From JBCCGI01 sp039029355 (lineage in GTDB: Bacteria; Planctomycetota; UBA1135; GCA-002686595), in assembly GCA_039029355.1 (NCBI GenBank), contig JBCCGI010000117.1, positions 1 to 20,697 of the forward strand: a DNA stretch of 20,697 nt. Reading direction: 5' to 3'. This document shows, piece after piece, positions 13,034 to 20,628 of this stretch. Numbering within the stretch: the first letter of the stretch is position 1; the number at the start of each line of letters is the position of its first letter. The notes under the pieces were generated by a model. That model saw nothing but the letters and a program-made list of their open reading frames with translations, searched no databases and had not been told where the DNA came from. Made by a program: the position numbers and the translations under genes.

Positions 13034-14647
13034 CAAGTCGTCGGGCTTCGCGCCGGTCAGGAAGCCGTTCGGGACGAGCGCGTCGCTCCAGCCGTCGCCG
13101 TTCAGGTCGCGCAGCAACGCGCCCCACGCCCAGCGGCCCATGCGGATGCCGGCGGCGTCGCCCGCGTCGACGAAGGTCCCGTCGCCGCGGTTGACGAAGA
13201 GCGAGTTCCCGACCGCGTGCCGGCGCAGCTCGGCCGAGAGCTCGGGCTCCTGCACGGCGAAGCGCTGCTCGCCCGTGCGGAGCAGGCCCGCCGACGAGAA
13301 CATGTTCGAGACGAGCAGGTCGTGGTCTCCGTCGAGGTCGACATCGGCCCACGAGACGCCCATGCCGGCCGCCTGATCCTCGACTCCGGCGCTCGCGGCG
13401 ACGTCGACGAAGCTCGCGGCGTCGTTGCGGTAGAGGTTGTTGCGTCCGAAGTCGTTCGCGACGTACAGGTCCGAGTCGCCGTCGCGGTCGTAGTCGCACC
13501 AGCTCGCGGCCAGGCTGAAGCGCGTGTTGTTCTCGTCGAGCCCGACAGCGCGCGTCACGTCGGCGAAGCCGGCCCCGCCCTCGTTCCGAAGCAGGTGGTT
13601 TGGCGGCCCGTTGTTCGCGTCGTGCAGCGGGCTCGGCACCAGTCCGCGCGCCAGCGTGTCGACGTAGCGGGTGGCGTAGACGTCGAGGTCGCCGTCGAGG
13701 TCGTAGTCGGCGGCGGCAAGGGAGTAGAACGGCGCCTCGCGCCCTGCGCGCAGCACGTGCCGCGGGGTGAAGCTCGCGTCGCCGCCGTTGGCCGAGACCA
13801 GGATCCGGGCTCCCATCGCGAGCACGAGGTCCTGATCGCCGTCGTTGTCGGCGTCGATGAGCAGCGCTCCCTTGCTGTCGTCCAGCCACGCCACGCCGGC
13901 CTCGAGCGCGCGGTCGCGCGCCGTCCCGTCGGGTTGACACACGAGCAGCTTGTTCGGGAGACCGGGCCCCAGGGCGGCGTAGACGTCGGTCGAACCATCA
14001 CCGTCGACGTCGCCTAACGCCATGCCCTGGTGCCCGTGAAAGGGGTGTCCGCTGGGGTTGTCGAGCGCGCCGAACCAGTGCTCGGCCCCGCGTTGCAGCT
14101 GTGCGCGCGTCGCCGCGTCGTCCGCGAGCACCGCGGCGGTCGCGTCGTACAGCGCCGGCTCTTCGGCGCGTAGCTCCTCGGCGCGGTGTACCTCGGCGGC
14201 GCGGATGCGCGGCGGCTCGTGCGTGTCCCAGCTGAGGGTCCACTCGCCGTTTTGCTGGAGGAGGCCGTCGGGCTCGCGTCCGAAGGCGTGGTACAGCACG
14301 CGCGTCGCGTGCCCGGAGTCGTCCGGGGCGAGTCCGACGAGCTTGAGCTCGATGCGCGGCGTGGACTCGAAGGGAGCCAGCAGCCGGCTGAAGGCGGCGG
14401 CCCCATCGAGCGGCGCGTCGGCGCCGAGGCTCGTGCGCACCGCGACGCCGCCGACGCGCCGTTCCCCGTCGGAGCTCGCCCTCAGCGCGGGCAGCTGCGT
14501 GCCCTGAGCTAGCAGCGGGTCGAGGCTCGCCTCGCCGCGGAGCGCCGACGCGAGCGCGTCGATGCGTGCGCGCCAGGGCTGCACCGGATCGTCCGAGGCC
14601 GAGCCGGCGAGAAGGGTCGCGAGAACGACGGCGTGGATGTGGCTCAT
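13031..14647 (-). CDS. N-terminal part of CRTAC1-type secreted FG-GAP/VCBS protein
   Basis: The product is 538 residues from ATG 14647, with signal peptide MSHIHAVVLATLLAGSAS. Residues about 25-195 form an N-terminal domain. Six FG-GAP/VCBS calcium-binding loops follow: MALGDVDGDGSTDVY, IDADNDGDQDLVLAM, ADYDLDGDLDVYATR, CDYDRDGDSDLYVAND, ADVDLDGDHDLLVSN and RDLNGDGWSDALVPNG. These are expected to form a beta-propeller as in CRTAC1 and integrin alpha chains. The frame stops at GAKPDDL in the middle of the conserved CRTAC1 core and continues in the same phase after the TGA. With the second part the whole would be about 951 residues. No good Shine-Dalgarno sequence is visible. The role is unknown, presumably extracytoplasmic. 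Confidence 0.85.
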   Translation of the reverse strand: MSHIHAVVLATLLAGSASDDPVQPWRARIDALASALRGEASLDPLLAQGTQLPALRASSDGERRVGGVAVRTSLGADAPLDGAAAFSRLLAPFESTPRIELKLVGLAPDDSGHATRVLYHAFGREPDGLLQQNGEWTLSWDTHEPPRIRAAEVHRAEELRAEEPALYDATAAVLADDAATRAQLQRGAEHWFGALDNPSGHPFHGHQGMALGDVDGDGSTDVYAALGPGLPNKLLVCQPDGTARDRALEAGVAWLDDSKGALLIDADNDGDQDLVLAMGARILVSANGGDASFTPRHVLRAGREAPFYSLAAADYDLDGDLDVYATRYVDTLARGLVPSPLHDANNGPPNHLLRNEGGAGFADVTRAVGLDENNTRFSLAASWCDYDRDGDSDLYVANDFGRNNLYRNDAASFVDVAASAGVEDQAAGMGVSWADVDLDGDHDLLVSNMFSSAGLLRTGEQRFAVQEPELSAELRRHAVGNSLFVNRGDGTFVDAGDAAGIRMGRWAWGALLRDLNGDGWSDALVPNGFLTGAKPDDL

Positions 14648-14987
14648 GGGATCAGGCGCCGCGGATGCGCGAGGTTGGGTGGGGGCGTTGCACTTAGGGC
14701 TGCGGCCGGTGCGGCCGAGGTACGTTGGTACGCTTGGCGTCCCGCGGGTCGCCGCGCGTGGAGTCGAGTGCGTGAAAAGCGCTCCGAAGGAGAAGCGCCG
14801 CAGACGCCTTCACGCCTGCGGCGCGCGGGTTCTCCCCGCGGTGAGCGTGCTCGTTGCCGCGCACGCTCTGGCTCCCCCCCGGGAGATGGAAGCCCCCGCG
14901 ACCGCGACGTCCCCTTGCCTCCCCGAATCCCGGCAGACCAAATGGGGCGCAGAGGAGACGCCGCGGCGCAGAGGTGCACCGGTCGGG
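14648..14987. other. 340-base gap without a gene
   Basis: Both flanking genes are on the minus strand. The gap holds hairpins that probably end the transcript of the gene to its right (14796-14823, plus a weaker one at about 14776-14798 followed by TTTT on the minus strand). It also holds the presumed promoter of the CRTAC1-type gene. I find no coding frame with convincing composition and no promoter motif I can defend. Confidence 0.6.
14796..14823 (-). terminator. hairpin downstream of the minus-strand VCBS gene
   Basis: On the minus strand CGCCGCAGGCG pairs with CGTCTGCGGCG (11 pairs, one G-T) around a 6-base loop, followed by the pyrimidine-rich CTTCTCCTT. A second small stem then ends in GCGCTTTTC. 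It lies 165 bases beyond the stop at 14988, so a long 3' untranslated region is implied. Confidence 0.55.
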
Positions 14988-16361
14988 CTAGACGCCGCAG
15001 TTCTTCTGGATGAAGACCTGCAGGCCGCCCGTGCAGCTGACGATCACGATGTCGCGGCAGCCGTCGCCGTCGATGTCCTCGAGCACGAAGTCCCAGCTGC
15101 CGAACACGTGCCACGGAAGCGACGTGCCCTCGTGCGGGTCGAAGATGTCGATCGCCAGCGGGTCGGAGGTGTCGTTCTCGAGCAGGCAGAACTGCCGGTC
15201 GCAGTCGAAGAAGTCGAGCGTGTCCTGGTCGGCGACACCTACGTCGAGGTCGCCGTCGTTGTCCATGTCGGCGAGCTTCACGTTGCCGCCGATGCCGCCG
15301 ATCTTCGCCGCCTGGATGGTCGTGCCGGGGCCGAGGTTGACGGTGCCGTCGGGGTTGACGCTGTCGACGAATTGGAAGACGTCCTGGAAGTCATCGACGA
15401 TGTAGAAGCCCGGAAGCGTCGACGAGGGGTCGAGCTGCCCCGCCACGAAGGAGTACGGCATCGAGGAGACCAGGATCTGGTCGTCATCGACGTCGAAGCG
15501 GCCGATGCCGTTGTTGTAGATGAAGTCGCCGCCGGAGAGGGGCTCCATCAGCACCATGTCGTCGGCACCATCGTTGTTGAGGTCGACCATCTCGCCGACC
15601 GTCGTCTGCCCGGTTTCGTGGATCGGGACGCCCGCGGCGTCGTTGGCGATCGCCAGGCTCGTGACCTCGATAAAGCGGCCGTTGCCCTGCCCGATCAACA
15701 GCTTGCCGTGCGTGGTGAGGTCGCTCTTGTAGTTGGTGAAGAGCAGGTCGACGTTGCCGTCATTGTTGATGTCGCCCGAGCCGATCTCGCAGCACCAGAG
15801 CGTGCCGTTGAACGAGTTGGTCCCGTCCTCGGCCGTGAACCAGTCGACGGCGGTCGTAAAGCCGCGGAACGCGCCCGTGGAGTCGTTCCCGAGGTTGTAG
15901 AGGAGGATCGGGTCGGGGTCGAACGTGAACGCGATCACGATGTCCTCCCAGCCGTCGTTGTTGACGTCGACGGCCTCGATGTCGCGCCCGTTCAGCCAGG
16001 GCTGGGCCGAGAGCTGCGGCGCGAGGATCTCGGTCATGTCCGTGAGGATGCCCTCGTAGTTCATCAGCAGCAGGCCCGGGAGCCCCTGCTGGTGGTAGCC
16101 AACCGCCTTGCTGGTGATGCAGACGTCGACCCTGCCGTTCTGGTCGAAGTCGGCCGCGTCCATGTCGACCTCGGCGACATAGGTGGCCATGTCGGTCGTG
16201 TCGAAGTACGTCAGCGCGGGGTAGGGGATCTGCTCGTTCGGGTTCGAGCGCGTGCGCGCGCTGGTCTCATCTTCGAAGTCGAAGGACTGAGCCGAGCCGG
16301 CCGCGGCAAGGGCGGACGCCGCGAGGGCGCCCAGAAGCATGGGTCGTAGGGTGTGGTTCAT
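14988..16361 (-). CDS. secreted FG-GAP/VCBS-repeat protein
   Basis: The product is 457 residues from ATG 16361, with GGAG (16369-16372) 7 bases upstream. The signal peptide covers residues 1-25 (MLLGALAASALAAAGSAQS). Six repeat loops are visible: ADFDQNGRVDVCI, VDVNNDGWEDIVI, GDINNDGNVDLLF, VDLNNDGADDMVL, ADMDNDGDLDVGV and EDIDGDGCRDIVI. Their even spacing is consistent with one beta-propeller filling the mature protein. Unlike the other large secreted proteins here it ends without an extra C-terminal domain (FIQKNCGV). Cys pairs (WCCEIG; FDCDRQFC) may form disulfides. It is likely exported and calcium-binding. No enzymatic motif is seen and the function is unknown. Confidence 0.88.
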   Translation of the reverse strand: MNHTLRPMLLGALAASALAAAGSAQSFDFEDETSARTRSNPNEQIPYPALTYFDTTDMATYVAEVDMDAADFDQNGRVDVCITSKAVGYHQQGLPGLLLMNYEGILTDMTEILAPQLSAQPWLNGRDIEAVDVNNDGWEDIVIAFTFDPDPILLYNLGNDSTGAFRGFTTAVDWFTAEDGTNSFNGTLWCCEIGSGDINNDGNVDLLFTNYKSDLTTHGKLLIGQGNGRFIEVTSLAIANDAAGVPIHETGQTTVGEMVDLNNDGADDMVLMEPLSGGDFIYNNGIGRFDVDDDQILVSSMPYSFVAGQLDPSSTLPGFYIVDDFQDVFQFVDSVNPDGTVNLGPGTTIQAAKIGGIGGNVKLADMDNDGDLDVGVADQDTLDFFDCDRQFCLLENDTSDPLAIDIFDPHEGTSLPWHVFGSWDFVLEDIDGDGCRDIVIVSCTGGLQVFIQKNCGV

Positions 16362-16525
16362 TCGGGGTCTCCGGATGCTCGCTGGAAGGGATCGTCCAGG
16401 AGGTCACCACCCGCAAACCGGTGATGGTCGAATCGCTCGCCTGTACGGCGCGGTCTACGCGGGCCTCCACGGCGCACTCGCGCCGTCGACCGCTTTGCGT
16501 TCCGCGCGCGCGGACGCGTGGCGAG

Positions 16526-16548
16526 AAAACCCCGATTCCGAGCGGGGG
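16526..16548 (-). terminator. intrinsic terminator of the zinc-finger gene
   Basis: On the minus strand CCCCG (16547-16543) pairs with CGGGG (16534-16530) around an 8-base loop, followed at once by TTTT (16529-16526). It begins a few bases after the TGA at 16550-16552. The stem is short but the T-run is correctly placed. Confidence 0.6.
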
Positions 16549-16549
16549 A

Positions 16550-17080
16550 TCAGCCCGTACCCAGCGCGTCGCGAAGCTCGGCTTCGTCCTCGGCGCCGAG
16601 CTCGCCGCTGAAGCACCGGACGCGTTCGACCACGTCGGCGGTTCCCAGGTACTCCGTCGCGCAGCGGGCGTGGACGAAGCCGGACGGGTTGAAGCGGCCC
16701 TCTTCGTAAAAGGTAAGCCGGATGCGCCAGGCGCCCTTCTCGATCTTGTCCTTGCACGACCTACACGTAGCGCGTCCGCTCGGGTCGCGTTGTCCCCCGT
16801 CGATGCGGGGGAGCCGCCGGTGAGCTAGGCTCTCTTTGGCGCGCTCGACCAGCCATTCTTTCCGGTCGGGCTGCTCTTCGGCGCTCTCGAGCGCTTCGAG
16901 CAGAGGCTCGGGCCGCTTGTAGGCGCCGCAGACCAGGTGGAACCACAGCGTCATGTCGCCCTCGTCGGCGAAGGGATTGGGGAGGCGCTCCCCGAGCCGT
17001 AGCTCGCCCTTCTGGATGGGCGTCCCGCAGCCACGGCACTTCGCACGACCCGAGGCCGCCGGCTCGATGGTGTGGGCCAT
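16550..17080 (-). CDS. tandem PARP-type zinc-finger protein
   Basis: The product is 176 residues from ATG 17080. A longer frame to 17152 is rejected because the first finger begins directly after this Met and GGAAG lies close upstream. Finger 1 has Cys15, Cys18, His48 and Cys51 (SGRAKCRGCGTPIQKGELRL; WFHLVCGAYKRP). Finger 2 has Cys106, Cys109, His137 and Cys140 (SGRATCRSCKDKIEKGAWRI; FVHARCATEYLG). Both have the CxxC...HxxC spacing and the 'SGRAxC...C...I.KG..RI' pattern of PARP-type zinc fingers, which in eukaryotic PARP1 and DNA ligase III recognise DNA breaks. There is no ADP-ribosyltransferase domain. It is probably a cytoplasmic nick- or end-binding protein, but no partner gene is adjacent. 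It is divergently oriented to the next VCBS gene. Confidence 0.85.
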   Translation of the reverse strand: MAHTIEPAASGRAKCRGCGTPIQKGELRLGERLPNPFADEGDMTLWFHLVCGAYKRPEPLLEALESAEEQPDRKEWLVERAKESLAHRRLPRIDGGQRDPSGRATCRSCKDKIEKGAWRIRLTFYEEGRFNPSGFVHARCATEYLGTADVVERVRCFSGELGAEDEAELRDALGTG

Positions 17081-17180
17081 GGCTTCCAGCTTAGCGCAAC
17101 CGCCCGGAGGCGCTTGGCGTATGCTCGGGGGCTCACTTCCAACTCTTCCCAACGCTCTTCCGCTTTCGATCCCTCACGAA

Positions 17181-19304
17181 ATGAAGCACGCGACACTCTT
17201 CCTCCTCTCGCTCGCCGGTCCCTCGTTCGCTCAGGACGCCTACGTCCTCGACACCTCGGTCGTCCCGATGGGGCCCGGCATCAACAGCAGTACCGAGAAC
17301 GTCGACTGGGGCGACATCGACCTGGACGGCGACTGGGACATCGCCGTTGCCGACGGCGGCGACGACGGCAACGACCAGGACCGCCTGTGGGTCAACCAGG
17401 GCGGCGCGCAGGCCGGCCTCATCGGCGTCTTCCTCGACGAGACCGCGGCGCAGGCGCCGTCGGTCAACGACACGAGCCGCGACTGCGAGTTCGCCGACAT
17501 CGACGGTGACGGCGACGTCGACCTCGGCATGGGCAACACGGCGCAGATCTCGAATCAGAGCTCGCGCATCTGGGTGAACCAGGGGCTGCTCCAGGGCGGG
17601 TCGGTCGGGTTCTACACCGATGAGACGAGCACGCGCTGGGTCGGCCTCGCGGGGCCCGGCTCGTCGATTCCCCCGCAGCTTGTGCTGCCCGGCGGCGGCT
17701 TCATCGACTGGAACGACGACATCGAGTTCGGCGACCTGGACAACGACGGTGACCTCGACGTCGTGCTCGCGAGCGCCGGCGGCGCGTACGGCGGGCAGGC
17801 GCCGACGCATATCTTCCTCAACGACGGGCTGGGCTTCTTCTCGGAGTTCAACCCGAGCGGCTTCCAGCTCAGCGGCGTATCGCTGAGCCCCGGCGACCCC
17901 GCCATCTGGTGCGACGGCGTCGACCAGGAGGGGACGAGTGACGCGACCGGCACGTTCGCCGACATCGACGCGGCCTCGCGGGACGTCGACATCGGCGACC
18001 TCGACGGCGACCTGGACCTGGACCTCGTGCTCGACGACGAAAACTCGATCGCGCGGGCGTTCGCGAACCGGCTCGACGGCAGCTCGCTGGCGCCGGTGAA
18101 TCCGTCGGGGCTCGGCTTCCGCGACGTGACCGGATCCGTCTTCCAGGCGGGCAGCCAGATGGGCGGAGCGAGCTTTGAGCATGAGCTCGGCGACCTCGAC
18201 GGCGATGGCGACCTCGACCTGTACGGGGTCGACTGGTTCTTCTCCGGGTTCGCGCTCAACGACGTGCTGCTCGAGAACGCCGGCGACGGCACGTTTGGTC
18301 CGCCGGTGATCGTGCCGGGCTCGACCAACGACGGCGACGAGGCTGACTTCGTCGACTACGACGGAGACGGTGACCTCGACATCTTCCTCGCGCAGTTCTC
18401 GGGGGAGGACAAGCTGTACCGCAACGACAACGCCTTCTTCGGCGACATCGTCGAGGTGCCGATCGAAGGAACCACTTCGATCGCGGTCGACGCGGACTTC
18501 GCGGATGCGGATGGCGACGGCGACCTCGACGCGATCGTCGGCGCCGACAACAACGCCGTGAACTCGCTCCTGCGCAACGTGGTCGACGTGCCCGACCAGA
18601 CCGCGCCGGTGCTGCCGCGCCTGGACGCGTTGGCCGATTGGGTCGCGGCGCCCGGCGTGGCCGCGGTGCGGGCTCAGGTCTACGACAACCGGCCCTACTA
18701 CCAGACGTGGTACGTCGACACCGAGCTCTTGGTCGAGGTGGACGACGTCGCCCTGCCCCCGATCTCCGCGCGCAGCTCCGCCGGGCAGATCTTCCGCGCC
18801 GAGCTGCCGACCAACCTGGTCGGCGCGATCGACTATCGCTTCGAGGCAACGGACGAGCGCGGGAACACCGGTTCGTCGGCGACCGAGGGCCTGGTCGGCT
18901 CGACGGCGCTCGCGTTCCAGTCTTCGTTCGGAGCCTCGACCGCCGGCACGGCGGCCGGCACCGCGCCGACGCTGACCGCTCTTTCCGTGCCGTTCCACGG
19001 CAGCACGCTCTATCTCGCGGGCCACTCGGACGCGCCCCCGAGCTCGACCGTCTTCTTCGTCGGCTCGGTCGCGAAGCAGGATCCGCCGCTGCTGGTTCCC
19101 GGGATCGTTCTGACGAACATCGCGCTCCCGCCGCTGATCGTCGAGGCCGGGCTGACCGACGCGGACGGCGACGCGGTGCTGTCGATCCCGATCCCTCCGG
19201 GAACGCCGGGCACGTCGTTCTTCTTCCAGCTGGCCGTACTCGATCCGACGCCCAGCGGCGAGATCCTGTCGGCCTCCACGGGCCTGGAGGTCGTGACGCA
19301 GTAG
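17181..19304 (+). CDS. secreted VCBS-repeat protein with Ig-like and C-terminal modules
   Basis: The product is 707 residues. The ATG at 17181 is chosen because it is followed by the signal peptide MKHATLFLLSLAGPSFAQ; the frame itself is open further upstream. Seven acidic loops follow: GDIDLDGDWDIAVAD, ADIDGDGDVDLGMGN, GDLDNDGDLDVVLAS, GDLDGDLDLDLVLDD, GDLDGDGDLDLYGVD, VDYDGDGDLDIFLAQ and ADADGDGDLDAIVGA. They are expected to form a calcium-binding beta-propeller over residues 30-470. Residues about 480-580 look Ig-like (VAAVRAQVYDNRPYYQTWYV; IDYRFEATDERGNTGSS). The last 120 residues are a beta-rich module (FHGSTLYLAGHSDAP; PIPPGTPGTSFFFQLAVLD) ending STGLEVVTQ. It is probably surface-exposed. 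No enzymatic residue pattern is seen. Confidence 0.88.
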   Translation: MKHATLFLLSLAGPSFAQDAYVLDTSVVPMGPGINSSTENVDWGDIDLDGDWDIAVADGGDDGNDQDRLWVNQGGAQAGLIGVFLDETAAQAPSVNDTSRDCEFADIDGDGDVDLGMGNTAQISNQSSRIWVNQGLLQGGSVGFYTDETSTRWVGLAGPGSSIPPQLVLPGGGFIDWNDDIEFGDLDNDGDLDVVLASAGGAYGGQAPTHIFLNDGLGFFSEFNPSGFQLSGVSLSPGDPAIWCDGVDQEGTSDATGTFADIDAASRDVDIGDLDGDLDLDLVLDDENSIARAFANRLDGSSLAPVNPSGLGFRDVTGSVFQAGSQMGGASFEHELGDLDGDGDLDLYGVDWFFSGFALNDVLLENAGDGTFGPPVIVPGSTNDGDEADFVDYDGDGDLDIFLAQFSGEDKLYRNDNAFFGDIVEVPIEGTTSIAVDADFADADGDGDLDAIVGADNNAVNSLLRNVVDVPDQTAPVLPRLDALADWVAAPGVAAVRAQVYDNRPYYQTWYVDTELLVEVDDVALPPISARSSAGQIFRAELPTNLVGAIDYRFEATDERGNTGSSATEGLVGSTALAFQSSFGASTAGTAAGTAPTLTALSVPFHGSTLYLAGHSDAPPSSTVFFVGSVAKQDPPLLVPGIVLTNIALPPLIVEAGLTDADGDAVLSIPIPPGTPGTSFFFQLAVLDPTPSGEILSASTGLEVVTQ

Positions 19305-19321
19305 CGTCTGTGCCTCGTCCA

Positions 19322-19349
19322 CGAGATCGCCGCGCGCGCGGCGGTCTCG
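19322..19349 (+). terminator. 12-bp hairpin after the VCBS gene
   Basis: CGAGATCGCCGC (19322-19333) pairs with GCGGCGGTCTCG (19338-19349) with one G-T pair and a GCGC loop. A further CGTC/GACG pairing lies outside. It sits 18 bases after the stop at 19304. No T-tract follows, so this is a likely transcript end but not a classical terminator. Confidence 0.5.
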
Positions 19350-19467
19350 CGACGGGGAACCGGCTGCGGCCGGATACGAAAGATCGCGATCGGGCTGATG
19401 TGGCGCCCGCGGGCTCCGAGAACGCCAGCGGGAAGGGAGTCCCCCGTCACGAAACCCGAGCCACGCG

Positions 19468-20589
19468 ATGCACGTACCCCACACCGCCGGTCCCGCCTCG
19501 AACGTTCTGTCCCACGCCGCACGCCGGCGCAACGCCGCTCCGCCGCCGCCTCCGAACCAAGGCGTGACCGGCACGCAGGTGCAGCGCCGCGAGGCGCCCG
19601 CCGCCGACCCGGGCGCCGCGGATCGCAGCGAGCGCATGCGCGACCGCATCGAGCTGCTTCGCGCCCGCCTGCGCTCCTCCGACGCGGGTCGCGAGGTCCC
19701 GACGCGTCCGCAGGAAGGTCGCGTCGTCGGCATCCAGTCCATCCAGCGCAACCTGGGCGCGGGCGGCCCGAACGCCGCGCCTGACGTGCCCGCCGATCCC
19801 GAGCCGCCGGCGACGTCCGTGCAGAGCGCCGAGGTCGCCGTCCGCGGCGAGGGTGACGACGACGGGCCGCCGCGCCTCATCCTGAGCAACATCGTGCGCA
19901 TGGTGCGCGCCGGGTTGCGCGACCTGGGCCAGGCCGGCGGCGGCCAGAACGAGGGCGCCGTCGAGTCCGACCTGCGCGGCATCGGCCGCGACTTCCGCCA
20001 CTCGCTGCGCGAGATCCGCGAGCGCGTCGCGTCCGGCGAGCTCGACCGCGGCGACATGGCGGACGAGGTGCGCTCGACCTTCGAGGGCATGCTCGCCGAC
20101 CTCAACGCGCTCCTGGCGGAGCCCGACGTCACGCCCGAGGAACCGCCGGCCCCCGAGCCCGCTCCCCAGAGCATCACGTTCTCCGGCACCTTCCAGTTCC
20201 AGGCCGACTTCGGCGGCGGGCAGGAGCCCGGGCCCGGCGCGATCCAGGAGTCGACGCCGGACGCCGGCGTCGAAGAGCCCCCGGCGACGGCCGCGGCCGA
20301 GCAGGCGCCGATCGACTCGCGCCTTCCGAACGAGGAGGCGCCCGCGCGGCCCGAGCTTCAGATCCGCGAGCTGCTGCGCGACTTCACCGACCGCTTCCAG
20401 TCGCTGATCGACGAGCTGACCAGCGCGCTGCTGCCTTCGTCGGAGGCGGACGCGGTCGCCGACGTGCCCGCGACGTCGGGCGCGGACGAGCCCCAGAGCG
20501 ACCCGCAGGTTGCGGTCTCGGTGTTCGCCGAGATCCAGTTCTCCTTCACCGCGACGCTGCCGGGCTCACAGCTCGACGCCGCGGGCTAG
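19468..20589 (+). CDS. unrecognised Pro/Ala/Glu-rich protein with duplicated helix-strand module
   Basis: The product is 373 residues from ATG 19468. The high GC at third codon positions supports this frame over the antisense one. There is no signal peptide or membrane segment. The N-terminal 165 residues are low-complexity and probably disordered (RRRNAAPPPPPNQGVTGTQ), with one charged helix (RSERMRDRIELLRARLR). Two similar modules follow. Module A is an amphipathic helix at about 169-215 (LRGIGRDFRHSLREIRERV; FEGMLADLNALLAEP), then a Pro/Glu linker and the strand pair ITFSGTFQFQADFGG at about 235. Module B is a helix at about 297-325 (LQIRELLRDFTDRFQSLIDE), then a linker and VSVFAEIQFSFTATLPG at about 350. 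I recognise no family. It might be a flagellar, secretion or scaffold protein, but nothing here decides that. No clear Shine-Dalgarno sequence is present. Confidence 0.65.
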   Translation: MHVPHTAGPASNVLSHAARRRNAAPPPPPNQGVTGTQVQRREAPAADPGAADRSERMRDRIELLRARLRSSDAGREVPTRPQEGRVVGIQSIQRNLGAGGPNAAPDVPADPEPPATSVQSAEVAVRGEGDDDGPPRLILSNIVRMVRAGLRDLGQAGGGQNEGAVESDLRGIGRDFRHSLREIRERVASGELDRGDMADEVRSTFEGMLADLNALLAEPDVTPEEPPAPEPAPQSITFSGTFQFQADFGGGQEPGPGAIQESTPDAGVEEPPATAAAEQAPIDSRLPNEEAPARPELQIRELLRDFTDRFQSLIDELTSALLPSSEADAVADVPATSGADEPQSDPQVAVSVFAEIQFSFTATLPGSQLDAAG

Positions 20590-20628
20590 CGTGCATCCGT
20601 GGTCGGCTTGTTGCCGGCGACCGGTCGC

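Noticed and set aside
12254..14017. Long plus-strand reading frame antisense to the CRTAC1-type gene
   Set aside because: Its translation is Arg/Val/Glu-rich without domains, while the minus strand encodes clear FG-GAP and thioredoxin motifs. GC-rich coding DNA often leaves an antisense frame open.
14562..16349. 595-codon plus-strand frame
   Set aside because: It runs antisense through a signal-peptide VCBS gene and the intergenic gap and has no domain of its own.
17133..20189. 1018-codon minus-strand frame opposite the VCBS and unknown genes
   Set aside because: It spans two unrelated plus-strand genes and their spacer, with no recognisable domain. It is a composition shadow.
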